64,000 nucleotides of DNA from an uncultured Alphaproteobacteria bacterium (GCA_937903135.1 CALDAH010000008.1:1-64000); one strand, 5' to 3'; shown: positions 35,682-44,264, counted from the first letter of the stretch. The notes: generated by a model not told the origin, from the letters alone. Numbers and translations: made by a program.

Positions 35682-35687
35682 TATAAT
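35682..35687 (+). promoter_or_regulatory. -10 box, leaderless start
   Basis: TATAAT ends 6 bases before ATG 35694. Transcription should start at or next to the A of the start codon. Confidence 0.5.
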
Positions 35688-35693
35688 CATTGC

Positions 35694-35954
35694 ATGGTAT
35701 TAACAGATGTATTATATGATGTTGTAAGTGGTGTCCTCGGGACATTATTCGGTGTGGTCGTAACGATGCTGGCAACGCGGCGTCGCAGTCGCCAGATGAA
35801 CGAGTTACTGACCTCTAACCGGGCCAAGTTGGATTCTATGGCACAGGAAAACGACCGGTTACTGGCCGCGCTTCGTGACAAAGAAAACCGGATATTAGAA
35901 CTGGAACGTCAGATATTGACCCAAAAGTCTCCATCAAAAAAGCGGGGTAAATAA
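35694..35954 (+). CDS. Small membrane-anchored coiled-coil protein
   Basis: 86 aa. One membrane helix (about residues 6-28, GVLGTLFGVVVTMLA) followed by RRRSRQ and a coiled coil of roughly 45 residues (LDSMAQENDRLLAALRDKEN, ILELERQIL), then a basic tail. The basic residues after the helix predict the coiled coil is cytoplasmic. Its promoter sits 6 bases from the ATG. The terminator overlaps its last codons. Function unknown; similar layout occurs in small scaffold or division-site proteins. Confidence 0.65.
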   Translation: MVLTDVLYDVVSGVLGTLFGVVVTMLATRRRSRQMNELLTSNRAKLDSMAQENDRLLAALRDKENRILELERQILTQKSPSKKRGK

Positions 35955-35969
35955 AATTCCCCGCATTTA
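35942..35969 (+). terminator. Terminator overlapping the previous gene's stop
   Basis: GCGGGG (35942-35947) pairs with CCCCGC (35959-35964) across an 11-base AT loop containing the stop codon, followed by ATTTATTATT. Confidence 0.65.
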
Positions 35970-35996
35970 TTATTAAATAATCTTTAAATAAAATAC

Positions 35997-36025
35997 TTGC
36001 GAATTTATTTTTGGTAAACTATACT
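35997..36025 (+). promoter_or_regulatory. tRNA-Ser promoter
   Basis: TTGCGA (35997-36002) and TATACT (36020-36025) are 17 bases apart. A GC-rich discriminator (ACGCGCG) follows, as in stringently controlled stable-RNA promoters. Confidence 0.75.
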
Positions 36026-36054
36026 ACGCGCGTTACTTAATTATAAAGAGTTTC

Positions 36055-36144
36055 GGATGGGTGGCAGAGCGGTCGAATGCGGCGGTCTTGAAAACCGTTG
36101 AGGGCGCAAGTCCTCCGGGGGTTCGAATCCCTCCCCATCCGCCA
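36055..36144 (+). tRNA. tRNA-Ser (anticodon TGA)
   Basis: 90 bases with encoded CCA. Acceptor GGATGGG/CCCATCC, anticodon stem CGGTC/... with loop CTTGAAA (TGA), a long variable arm (GAGGGCGCAAGTCCTC) typical of class II tRNAs and T arm GGTTCGAATCC. It marks the left edge of the accessory region. Confidence 0.95.
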
Positions 36145-36186
36145 GTGATAAGTATAAGTTCAAACTTATACGAAATTTATACCAAA

Positions 36187-36214
36187 AATCCCCGCGTTCC
36201 GCGGGGATTTTGTT
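36187..36214. terminator. Terminator after tRNA-Ser
   Basis: Ten-base stem AATCCCCGCG/CGCGGGGATT with TTC loop, followed by TTGTTATT and preceded by A-rich sequence, so it may act in both directions. Confidence 0.9.
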
Positions 36215-36298
36215 ATTGTAGTGACTCCGATAAGCCCGCCATTGCAGCCCAATCCGCCGCATTTATCGGATAACTATATCTTGGCCAATTTCGCAAAG

Positions 36299-36583
36299 TC
36301 AGTGTTTTTTGCCATTGAAACTATAATCTGTGCCATATCTTGCAGCGTCTTGTTTATGTGCTTCCCAATGGGCTTGCTGGTTTGCAAATACGTGCAGATT
36401 AGATGGATTATTATTCTGCTTATTGCGGTCTATATGGTGTACAACTTCCCCGGGTCGTAATGGTCTACCAAGCTTAACTTCTGCAATATGCCGATGTACA
36501 AGTATTCCGCTGTCTTTATAGGTTCTATATCCGTTACGATTTACATATGTTTTTGCATTACGTGATGAAAATTTATTTCTCAT
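36299..36583 (-). CDS. HNH endonuclease
   Basis: 94 aa. The HNH core is VVHHIDRNKQNNNPSNLHVF (about residues 47-66), preceded by ILVHRHIAEVKLGR, the pattern of small free-standing HNH nucleases of phages and mobile introns (HNH_3 type). His-His, Asn and the last His-side residues are present. The start overlaps the end of the upstream gene by 11 bases, so both are translated together. It is the first gene after tRNA-Ser and probably belongs to the mobile segment. Confidence 0.85.
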   Translation of the reverse strand: MRNKFSSRNAKTYVNRNGYRTYKDSGILVHRHIAEVKLGRPLRPGEVVHHIDRNKQNNNPSNLHVFANQQAHWEAHKQDAARYGTDYSFNGKKH

Positions 36584-37250
36584 TTTCTACCTCCTGATTA
36601 TCCATCATTTCAGCAGGTATAAGGTCTAATAAATTACCATTGCAATCGGGATAGTGTTTACACATAATTTCTTTAAAATCATCTTCTACGCCACCATTGA
36701 ATTCAGCTTTTACTCTGCGTACTTTTACATCTCCAAACTTAAAACGTTGGCCGCAATGTAAACATTCTACAATCGTATCAGCAGGAAATCCCATTCCATT
36801 TGCATAGCATTCATCAATGCCATCCTGCCACTCTTTACCAGATAGTTCTTCATGATATTTAGCGTCACTATTCTGTTCAGAATGATTGAAAAATGTTACT
36901 TCGCGACCATCCTCGGTAAAGTTGTGAGACACAAAACTTGTAGAACCATATTCATTACTTTCATGATTTTCTAATATTTGTCGTGCTTGTGTTTGTTCTG
37001 CGTCTGGGGCTTTTATTAAATCATCCCATTTATTAAAACCGACCAGTTGTGCAATAAGATGTTGAGCATTCCCCAGAGAAAATTCAAACTTTGGATCATC
37101 GTCCATAATGCCATATTCAAGGAATATGCCAACAATATCAAAAAATTTAGGTTCGTATTCGTAAATATCGCCTTGTTCTGATAAATGGCGTGTTTTGTAG
37201 TCTTTTAACAGGTTTTTGGCTTGCAGTTTAAAATATTCAATGTTTGTCAT
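36573..37250 (-). CDS. Unknown protein with zinc-ribbon-like CxxC
   Basis: 225 aa, acidic. The N-terminal 80 residues (AKNLLKDYKTR..., AQHLIAQLVGFNKWDDLIKA) look like a helical domain found beside ankyrin-like or toxin-related proteins. The C-terminal half has ECLHCGQRFKFGDVKVRR and later CKHYPDC, together a possible zinc ribbon. ATG has an AGGAGT site 9 bases ahead. Precedes the HNH gene with an 11-base overlap. AT-rich; no function assigned. Three ATTATCTAA-type repeats lie upstream. Confidence 0.6.
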   Translation of the reverse strand: MTNIEYFKLQAKNLLKDYKTRHLSEQGDIYEYEPKFFDIVGIFLEYGIMDDDPKFEFSLGNAQHLIAQLVGFNKWDDLIKAPDAEQTQARQILENHESNEYGSTSFVSHNFTEDGREVTFFNHSEQNSDAKYHEELSGKEWQDGIDECYANGMGFPADTIVECLHCGQRFKFGDVKVRRVKAEFNGGVEDDFKEIMCKHYPDCNGNLLDLIPAEMMDNQEVENEK

Positions 37251-37295
37251 TTTAATATACTCCTTTGTTGCGCAAAATGCGCTTTGCCCAAGTTT

Positions 37296-37367
37296 ATTAT
37301 CTAAATGAAGAAATGCGTTCGTAGTCTATTGGCTTAGATAACAAGCTCGGAGGATTATATTATCTAA
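37296..37367. promoter_or_regulatory. Repeat cluster ATTATCTAA upstream of the unknown gene
   Basis: ATTATCTAA occurs at 37296-37304 and 37359-37367, and its inverse TTAGATAA at 37334-37341. They sit 45-120 bases upstream of the minus-strand ATG at 37250, with a TATAAT-like sequence overlapping the distal copy. They could be operator sites for a repressor. Confidence 0.35.
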
Positions 37368-37449
37368 TTGTTGGATGATGAGATCTTTACACGAACGGGC
37401 TAGCTTTCCAACAAGCATACTTATAGTATAATATAATTTGTGACAAAAA

Positions 37450-39087
37450 TCAAGACTGATAAATCTCTTTCTCCTGTCCCTTAAAATCCGTATGCTTTGC
37501 GGCGATGACGAATAATGTTTGCAGGTCAACCGCAGGTGCGGCGCCATCCATAATATCGGATACTATTTTGGGTGACAGATATGCCAAGGCCAAGTATTTA
37601 TAAATAGTTCGCTCTGCATTATGTTCTGTCTTGGCGATTTGTTGTGCGTTTTGGCCACGTTCAAACATGGATTTATATCGCCAACCGTATGCCAACGCGC
37701 GCATCAGTTGCAGATTATTTTCTTGTATTGTCATAACTGTACGACCACAGGCCTCATACCGGTTTGTTGAAACGCGATTGTTTATTATGACTTGACGTTC
37801 AATGATAATGTGTTGCCCGTCATTGCTTAGGCATGTATTGGCTGATAAGGTCGCATTACACGTGTTTGTATAGCCCGGTGTTTGGAATTCGCCTGCAATG
37901 GGCGCAATGTTGATATAGAAAGTCATGTGGCTGTTATTATACACAGCCCGGCCCAGCAAAGTTTCTAATAACTTGGTACGCGTGTCATAGGTCATATTTT
38001 CAAAGTCTGTGGCCTTCCAGGTCTGGGCAATGTCTGCCGGTATAAGTTGTGACAGATCGCCGTTTAACAGTGCCTGGATTGTGTCGCATGTTATACGTTC
38101 TATATCGCCGGCGGCCAAATATATGCCCGGGCGACAATAGTGACGTACATCAGATTTTTTGGTGGATTTGTTTGTAAACATGTTGCCGGCCATATCAAAG
38201 ATTTCGTGGTGCAGCATATACCGCCGATGAAGGCATTGCGATGTTCGGCGATTGTTGTTTTGACTTAACAGTTCTTGCGCCGTGTTAAATATGACCTCTG
38301 GGACAATACCTTCATGCAGGCCGGGGTATGTTTCATTTGTTTTCTTATTCCTAACCTTGCCGATATATACCGGATTACGCAGCAAGTTGTTCAATGCATG
38401 TTTGCAAAATACAGTGCCACCCATAGTGGCCCCTTTCTGCGTTGTCCATCGTTTGTTTTTTATATTGTTCGTAATACACCAGTGGTGCAAATCGGTCAAA
38501 GATTGCAACTCATTATATTTTTCAAAAATGCGGCATACTGTGACAGTTTCGGCGGGATTTGGTACTAGTTTCTTGTTTATAACATCGTATCCCAGGGGTG
38601 GCACACCGCCTGTCCAAAATCCCTTGGCCTTACTCGCGCGGATTTTATCACGCACGCGTTCGGCGGATACTTCGCGTTCAAATTGGGCAAATGACAGCAA
38701 CATATTCAACGTCAATTTCCCCATTGATGTTGATGTATCAAAAGCTTGGGTAATTGATACAAAATTGCAATTATGTTGTTCAAATTCCCGCATCATATTA
38801 TGAAAGTCCATGATAGAGCGCGACAGTCGGTCAACCTTGTACACCACAACAACCTGAATCAGCCCATCTGCAATATCTGAAAGCATTTGTTTCAACGCGG
38901 GTCGTTCCATCATGCCGCCGGAAATCCCGCCGTCTGTATATGTTTTATAATATTCCCAACCTTGAAAGGACTGGGACAGAATATAATTCCGGCATGCTTC
39001 TTCCTGGTTGTGCAGCGAGTTAAATTCCAGTTCCAGTCCCTTTTCGGTTGATTTTCGTACATAAATCGCGCATTTAATTTTGGCCAT
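37450..39087 (-). CDS. Large serine recombinase
   Basis: 545 aa. N-terminal resolvase domain: AIYVRKSTEKG with the catalytic Ser, TDGGISGG, VYKVDRLSRS, and FAQFEREVSAERVRDKI. A recombinase domain follows (GGVPPLGYDV..., LLRNPVYIGKVRNKKTNETYPGLHE), then the C-terminal part; the usual zinc-ribbon cysteines are not obvious. Such enzymes integrate phages and conjugative or mobilisable elements at attP/attB. It overlaps the DUF2924 gene by 14 bases, a pairing common in alphaproteobacterial prophages. It likely moved some of the cargo that surrounds it. Confidence 0.93.
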   Translation of the reverse strand: MAKIKCAIYVRKSTEKGLELEFNSLHNQEEACRNYILSQSFQGWEYYKTYTDGGISGGMMERPALKQMLSDIADGLIQVVVVYKVDRLSRSIMDFHNMMREFEQHNCNFVSITQAFDTSTSMGKLTLNMLLSFAQFEREVSAERVRDKIRASKAKGFWTGGVPPLGYDVINKKLVPNPAETVTVCRIFEKYNELQSLTDLHHWCITNNIKNKRWTTQKGATMGGTVFCKHALNNLLRNPVYIGKVRNKKTNETYPGLHEGIVPEVIFNTAQELLSQNNNRRTSQCLHRRYMLHHEIFDMAGNMFTNKSTKKSDVRHYCRPGIYLAAGDIERITCDTIQALLNGDLSQLIPADIAQTWKATDFENMTYDTRTKLLETLLGRAVYNNSHMTFYINIAPIAGEFQTPGYTNTCNATLSANTCLSNDGQHIIIERQVIINNRVSTNRYEACGRTVMTIQENNLQLMRALAYGWRYKSMFERGQNAQQIAKTEHNAERTIYKYLALAYLSPKIVSDIMDGAAPAVDLQTLFVIAAKHTDFKGQEKEIYQS

Positions 39088-39292
39088 TTTTGAGCCCCTT
39101 ATTATTCAATCCAAAGAAATCTGTGCCGGACACTTTCATGCCGATCATGGCGTATGCGGCGGCAGATAAACTGGGGTATGTTTTGCCGTTGTATTCAAAA
39201 CGGTTATCGGCAATCACACGCAGGGTAAATAATTGCCCCTTATAAGTTTTGCGAATAAGCGTTCCGGGCTTTAATTCGTATTTTACGGGCAC
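39074..39292 (-). CDS. DUF2924 protein, C-terminal half
   Basis: 72 aa from a GTG. Matches the C-terminal half of DUF2924: KPGTLIRKTYKGQLFTLRV, FEYNGKTYPSLSAAAYAMIG and SGTDFFGL. In intact members this follows an N-terminal helical half in the same chain; here that half is the separate 55-residue gene at 39348-39515. Overlaps the recombinase gene by 14 bases. Family function is unknown, but it is regularly next to serine recombinases and may direct them. Confidence 0.75.
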   Translation of the reverse strand: MPVKYELKPGTLIRKTYKGQLFTLRVIADNRFEYNGKTYPSLSAAAYAMIGMKVSGTDFFGLNNKGLKNGQN

Positions 39293-39347
39293 TTTTTAAG
39301 TATTCATCCGGTGCCCTGGCATATTTGTTTAGACGGGTAACGTACTT

Positions 39348-39515
39348 TTATGCCAGGTGACGTTTATACCGCGTGCATTGAATCCGATACCATAACGGCC
39401 GAATAAGATTCTTTGGCGACAATGTCGTCGGATTATGGGTAATTTGCAGCCATAACAGCGGCATTTGCTCTTTTGGCATAGCGCGCAATTCCGCGTAAGT
39501 TTCTGGTATTTTCAT
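39348..39515 (-). CDS. DUF2924 N-terminal-like small protein
   Basis: 55 aa, too short for most gene callers. ATG 39515 has AGGAAG 5 bases ahead. The sequence MKIPETYAELRAM..., LLWLQITHNP, LSPKNLIRPLWYRIQC resembles the N-terminal helices of DUF2924 (leucine-rich start, then L-S-x-x-L-L-R-x-L-A-Y-R-I-Q). It is followed, after 55 bases, by the gene for the other half. Either the family protein is naturally two chains here, or it broke. Confidence 0.6.
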   Translation of the reverse strand: MKIPETYAELRAMPKEQMPLLWLQITHNPTTLSPKNLIRPLWYRIQCTRYKRHLA

Positions 39516-39582
39516 AGCGCTTCCTGTGTACTGTTACGCAATGAATGATTATGTACGGCGATAAGTCAAATGAAATAAAATC

Positions 39583-39866
39583 TGTTTTATAATTTGCAAA
39601 TCTGCCACATGTAATGTAAAATACGACTGAATCCAGTGGGAATTGGGTTCGGGGCCTTCATAAGCCTAGTTTAAATCCGGTGCAGTTTTGCATCGTTATC
39701 TGATGTGGTGCAAACTGCACTTTTATCAGCCCTGACTATTAATGTCGGGGAGCTGTTGTTATATAACAGGCACGTAGCTAAAAGCAACAGGAATCCAGTG
39801 ATTTAAACTGATTTTATGAACTCCCCGACCGTCAATTCTTGTTGGCGGTTTTCTTATTGCCGTTTT
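39583..39866 (+). promoter_or_regulatory. Structured leader upstream of the helicase-methyltransferase
   Basis: A TATAAT near 39589 begins about 300 bases without a convincing gene. Hairpins seen: a 12-pair stem with one bulge (39680-39720, GTGCAGTT...AACTGCAC) followed by TTTT; CCCTGAC/GTCGGGG (39730-39751); and CCGTCAA/TTGGCGG (about 39830-39851) followed by TTTTCTTATT, a terminator shape 40 bases before the gene. GTCGGGGAG can instead pair with CTCCCCGAC just before the last hairpin, so two folds compete. This could be a small RNA plus an attenuator. The stretch 39516-39582 shows nothing. Confidence 0.4.
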
Positions 39867-39899
39867 CAGATGGATTCCAATAAAGGGAAAGTGGCTATT

Positions 39900-42800
39900 A
39901 TGTCCAAACAAATGATTATTTATTGGTATACCACAAAGAAGCAGTTCAATGAGATTGAGCCGGGTCAAACTTGGTGTATTGGTGAGGTCGACCCAAATGC
40001 TAATAAATATTTTGGCATGTCCACCGCAAAAGCAGCCGAAACCCGTGTGCGTGAGGAGTTGGGAAAAGTCAAAGACGGTGCACGCATAACCTTTGATGAC
40101 ATTGATGATTTAGAATACGATTCCTTTGAATTTCCAAATCCAACCAACAAAGAAAAAGGTATGGATAAAGATATCCATGCAATGTTAAAAACCATTAACT
40201 GTAAGCAAATTGCCACCGAATGGTTTAACACTACTCCCGATGAAATAAAACGCGTTATAAGCCATTTGATTGACGGAACACCACTTGGAACAAAATACGA
40301 ATTACGCAAAAGACAAGGTGACGCAATCAAAGTATTCAAAAAAGCATTGGATAACAAACAAAAAAAGTTTGGTTTATTTGCAATGCCACGGTTTGGAAAA
40401 ACGATTTGTTCTTTTGAAATGATGAATTTGTTATTTGAAAGATTCCCGGACAAAAAATACATATTCTTTATTTCCGCAAAATTGGACGCCGAACAGGCAT
40501 TGCGAGAGGATTATTACAAATTTGACCAAAGTTGTAATTTCAAATTGTGTCTATATGATTCAGATATCAAAGTCACATTAGAGGATTTGCAAAAAAATAA
40601 ATATCTGTTCTTTGCAAGCAAACAATGGTTTGACGGTAAAAGTTTGGCCGAAATAAGAAAACGATTCCCGTGTGTAAATCACGATGATTGTGCGGCCGTA
40701 TTTTTTGATGAGGCACACTTTGCTCGTATGACCGATAATGCCCAGGGAACAATACGCTTATTGAATCCATACATGCAAATTGACATTACGGGTACACCGT
40801 TCAGATTAAAAACAAATGAAGATTACGATGACAATAATTCGTATGTTTATAGCGTTTTGGACGAATATGACGATTATGAAAATTCAGATAACAAAGAGGC
40901 ATTCCGATTAAAGAATCCTGAAATGGTTTATATCACACCGAAAAACGAATTCTTTAAAACAGACAGTTCTTTTGGTGAGTTCTTTGACAGTGACGGGTGC
41001 CAAGACGCTATCAAAGAATGGGTTGAAAAAACATTCTATGGTGGGCAATTTAACATAGATGGCAAACCGTTACCAATTACTAACGCCATTGTTGTTTTAC
41101 CACCACGCCGTAAATATTGTGATTTATTTGCCAGTGCAGTTAATGAATTGGTGCGTGCGAATAAATACGCGATTAAATGCACCAAAACCACAACCAAAGA
41201 TAATGATGACAGAGATTACATTCCAGATAACGAACAAAGATTCAAAGAATGGAATCGTATGTGTAAAAATGAACCAAATTGTTTTCATTTGTTGGTGACT
41301 ATTGGCAAAGGATTACAGGCCGTTTCATTTCCTGATTGTCACGCGGTTATTATGTTGAATGATATGACCTCACCAGAACAATATATCCAGGCAGCGTTCC
41401 GTAGTAAAACACCAAATGGTGTCAAAAAAGAGGCATATGTTGTTGATTATAACAAAGGTCGTACATTACAGGTAATTGATACATTCATCAAAAACCATTT
41501 GTTGGTTAAGGCATGTGATGTAAATTATAAAACAGAATATCAGCGTGCTTTATCGCGTATTCAAATTCGTGACCACACACTTGTTCGCCAAGAATACACA
41601 TTTGAGGAAATATTCCAAACATTCATATCAAACTGGAATATAGAAAGAATTACAGACTCTATAGACTTTGATATAGATAAATTGGTTACCAAGATAGATT
41701 TAAGTCGGGTTAAATTGGCAGATTTACAAAAACCACACCAATTAACGTTACAATTAACAGAACGAGGTGATAATTATGAACAAGTGGCCCTTGATGAACC
41801 TGTCCCGAACGCAGATGACGGTGGCGAAGTGGCCAAATATTTGGCGCCTGATTGGCTTGAAAAACACATTGAAAAATTGAAAGCAGATCTGATCAGATAC
41901 GGTTATATCCCATTTAAAGGTGAGGAATCAGACAGGGTAAAAGACATAAATCCGGATGAAATACAACGCCGTGAATTGCCGGTTGGTAAAGATGATGATA
42001 CAAAAGAAGTATGGTCGTATCTTGGGGGTGATGGTGATTGGGATGATATATACATTGATGAATCTGGGTTGTCGGCATCAACCGTTCGTTGGAAATATGT
42101 TATAAATAACAGATTTGTAAATGTTACAGGCGAGGCTGCACATGGTGACGGTGCCGTTGATATCAAGAAAGCAAAAGCATTTATAAACGCAATTATCCGT
42201 TATTTACCTGCGTATTTCTTGGTATCTGGTGTTCCAAATGGATTTGATGATTTCAAAGACCGTTTCGGTCGTCAAACCGTTTCTGAAAAGCATAAAGAGC
42301 GTCAGTTATTCCGTGAATTTATGGGAATGGGTATAGATTACCGTTATATCATTGAAATATTAAAAGTATGTGATGCTGGCAGTCGTGAACAAATAATTGC
42401 GTATTGTGCGGATAAAGTTGCCAAATGCTATCAAGACGATAAGTTGATTCCAGAAAATGTTTTGGAATTACTTTGGGTTTACAAAAAAGATGGCAGTCGT
42501 CCAGTTCCAAAATTACTGGCGGATAAAATGCGTGGCGACAAAAACTACGACATTGTTGTATGCGGTGGTTATTGGTTAACCGATGATACAACAAAAATGT
42601 ATATCACTGACAGTTTTGGTGAGGCTAAGGTTATGGAAAAACTGCGTCCAAACTGCCGTGTAATTTATACTAACGATATTTTACAAACCCTTCAAAATGA
42701 AAAAGAAACAATCATGAAATTCAAAGCGTTCGTCATGAATCCCCCTTACGGCAATCTGCATTTACCGATATTAAAAAAAATGATAGAGGAAATCGTAGAA

Positions 42801-43406
42801 AATGGTGGCAACGGTGTTAGCTTGCAACCGTCTGATTGGACAAAACTTAATGAGTTTAATTTTGGAGCTTGGGAAAAAATAGGAAAAAATATTTGTTCAA
42901 TTACAACGTTGGATGAAAAAACAAAAAATAAGGCGTTTGATGGAACGACTATTCGATCTAATTTATCAATTTTTGTCTTAGATCCCAACGGTGGATGTGA
43001 ATTGAGTTTTTCTGATGTTGAACTGGCTCTTATAAAAAAATTAAGAGCGAAGACAAGTTTACGTTCTATCTATCCAAAAACAAATGGTGCTTATGATTTA
43101 CCTTTGTGTGGCGACTGTGGACATGCCAAAGGTTGGCATATGACAATTTGTGATATGCTGTCCGGAAATCCGTCAGCCAGATTAAGATTTAGAACACAAG
43201 AAGAACGTGATAATTTTAGAAACTCTTTAGAGTTAGATGCCTATCAATATCTCGTCACTATAGATGGCGGTGCGATACCAGCACATTTACCGTGGTTAGA
43301 AGATTATACCCAACCATGGACCAATGAACGCTTTTATGAATATTTTGGTATAACGCCTAATGAACAACAAATAATAGAAAAAGTAATTTCTGGTATAAAA
43401 GGATAA
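39900..43406 (+). CDS. SF2 helicase fused to the catalytic half of an N6-adenine methyltransferase
   Basis: 1168 aa. ATG 39900 with AAGGGAAAG ahead is preferred over an upstream in-frame start. The first 150 residues are unassigned. Helicase: motif I MPRFGKT (GKT 166-168), II DEAH (270-273), III TGTPFR and VI QAAFRSKTP, as in restriction-type translocases. About 300 residues later is FVMNPPYGNLHLPIL (NPPY 947-950), motif IV of an N6-adenine methyltransferase, with following helices and Cys pairs (LCGDCGHAKGW). The SAM-binding motif I was not found in this chain; it is on the next gene, whose ATG overlaps this stop by 1 base. Codon use is AT-rich and foreign. Probably a restriction-modification or phage-defence enzyme. 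Confidence 0.78.
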   Translation: MSKQMIIYWYTTKKQFNEIEPGQTWCIGEVDPNANKYFGMSTAKAAETRVREELGKVKDGARITFDDIDDLEYDSFEFPNPTNKEKGMDKDIHAMLKTINCKQIATEWFNTTPDEIKRVISHLIDGTPLGTKYELRKRQGDAIKVFKKALDNKQKKFGLFAMPRFGKTICSFEMMNLLFERFPDKKYIFFISAKLDAEQALREDYYKFDQSCNFKLCLYDSDIKVTLEDLQKNKYLFFASKQWFDGKSLAEIRKRFPCVNHDDCAAVFFDEAHFARMTDNAQGTIRLLNPYMQIDITGTPFRLKTNEDYDDNNSYVYSVLDEYDDYENSDNKEAFRLKNPEMVYITPKNEFFKTDSSFGEFFDSDGCQDAIKEWVEKTFYGGQFNIDGKPLPITNAIVVLPPRRKYCDLFASAVNELVRANKYAIKCTKTTTKDNDDRDYIPDNEQRFKEWNRMCKNEPNCFHLLVTIGKGLQAVSFPDCHAVIMLNDMTSPEQYIQAAFRSKTPNGVKKEAYVVDYNKGRTLQVIDTFIKNHLLVKACDVNYKTEYQRALSRIQIRDHTLVRQEYTFEEIFQTFISNWNIERITDSIDFDIDKLVTKIDLSRVKLADLQKPHQLTLQLTERGDNYEQVALDEPVPNADDGGEVAKYLAPDWLEKHIEKLKADLIRYGYIPFKGEESDRVKDINPDEIQRRELPVGKDDDTKEVWSYLGGDGDWDDIYIDESGLSASTVRWKYVINNRFVNVTGEAAHGDGAVDIKKAKAFINAIIRYLPAYFLVSGVPNGFDDFKDRFGRQTVSEKHKERQLFREFMGMGIDYRYIIEILKVCDAGSREQIIAYCADKVAKCYQDDKLIPENVLELLWVYKKDGSRPVPKLLADKMRGDKNYDIVVCGGYWLTDDTTKMYITDSFGEAKVMEKLRPNCRVIYTNDILQTLQNEKETIMKFKAFVMNPPYGNLHLPILKKMIEEIVENGGNGVSLQPSDWTKLNEFNFGAWEKIGKNICSITTLDEKTKNKAFDGTTIRSNLSIFVLDPNGGCELSFSDVELALIKKLRAKTSLRSIYPKTNGAYDLPLCGDCGHAKGWHMTICDMLSGNPSARLRFRTQEERDNFRNSLELDAYQYLVTIDGGAIPAHLPWLEDYTQPWTNERFYEYFGITPNEQQIIEKVISGIKG

Positions 43407-43933
43407 TGACCCGTAAAAAGCAGCTTTATAATTGTAATAATTCTGCAGATGATCTTGGGTTGACCAAGCAAGAAAGGCAATCTGCAGGTGCCTTTCATAC
43501 GCCAAGACATCTCGCAATTGAAATGGCAAAGAAATTATTTCCAAAATATGCCAAATGTAAAACCAAGCAGGAAATAATTGAAAAGTTTGGTCAGGAAGGT
43601 ATAGATTTTCTAAAAGATTTCAGATTAATTGATCCTTGTTGTGGTACTGGCAATTTGTTAGCGGCAGCCATGAATATCTATAAATGGATTGATGAAGAAG
43701 ATATTTACGGGGTTGATATAGAATATAGAGCAATAGAATTTTGTCTGAAAAAATTTCCACATGGACATTTCCAAGTAGGCGATTGTTTAACAGAAGATAT
43801 AACTAGTGAAAAGTTCTGGGAAAATGAACCATGTGGAATGTTTGGACAATTAAAGGCCAGACAATTATCTGCTGTTAAACAGGCATTAAAAAACAAATCT
43901 AATAAAGGCAAAAAAGTAAAAAACACTATTTAA
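43406..43933 (+). CDS. SAM-binding half of an N6-adenine methyltransferase
   Basis: 175 aa. GAFHTPRHLAIEMAKK (motif X region), DPCCGTGNLL (motif I, 76-83), YGVDIEYRAIEFCLKKF (motif II) and FQVGDCLTED (motif III) follow the order of an adenine methyltransferase, but the chain stops about 35 residues later with no NPPY. That motif is at the end of the upstream gene. TAATG overlap couples the two. Together they make the beta-class order IV ... X-I-III with the chain cut between. The final residues are Lys/Asn-rich and may be a random tail. Decay cannot be ruled out. Confidence 0.75.
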   Translation: MTRKKQLYNCNNSADDLGLTKQERQSAGAFHTPRHLAIEMAKKLFPKYAKCKTKQEIIEKFGQEGIDFLKDFRLIDPCCGTGNLLAAAMNIYKWIDEEDIYGVDIEYRAIEFCLKKFPHGHFQVGDCLTEDITSEKFWENEPCGMFGQLKARQLSAVKQALKNKSNKGKKVKNTI

Positions 43934-44009
43934 TAAAATATTATCGCCAATAATATTATTTGTTGTTTTCGTGGTTAAACAACTTTGCTGGACGAATTGC
44001 TCTGTAGTG

Positions 44010-44201
44010 TTAATCCAAATTAAACCATTGTTTGGCGGTTTGGCGCAGATGCGCCGAACCGCCGTTTTCTATGTCATGGGCAAATGCTTCTAATTCGTGT
44101 CCCAGGTTATTTGACGCCAGTGCACGAAGGCAGGCCAGGACGATATCGCTATTACTGGCATCTGCTGGCAGGGTTATTGTGATATTCGGGTGTTTTGGCA
44201 T
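44010..44201 (-). CDS. Small phage-type protein, unknown
   Basis: 63 aa from ATG 44201, which has AAAGGTG 6 bases ahead; an upstream ATG at 44225 lacks a site. The sequence is helical (LACLRALASNNLGHELEAFAHDIENG) with no named domain. It is read in the same direction as the terminase remnant and ParB-like genes, so it is probably part of that prophage fragment. Confidence 0.5.
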   Translation of the reverse strand: MPKHPNITITLPADASNSDIVLACLRALASNNLGHELEAFAHDIENGGSAHLRQTAKQWFNLD

Positions 44202-44264
44202 GTTTAGCACCTTTGTTTGTGACATTACTGCTTACATTTGTGCATAAGTCAAATCAATTATCGC

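Noticed and set aside
36055..36144. tRNA-Ser as the integration site of the accessory region
   Set aside because: No second copy of the tRNA 3' end was found downstream, and the recombinase is a large serine type that does not usually use tRNA genes.
39583..39866. Retron or tracrRNA-like RNA
   Set aside because: The region is highly structured, but there is no reverse transcriptase and no CRISPR repeat or Cas gene in the window.
39900..40350. GIY-YIG/T5orf172-type nuclease at the N-terminus of the helicase-methyltransferase
   Set aside because: A WCIGEV and a later Arg only faintly resemble the motif; the paired tyrosines are missing, so the domain is left unassigned.
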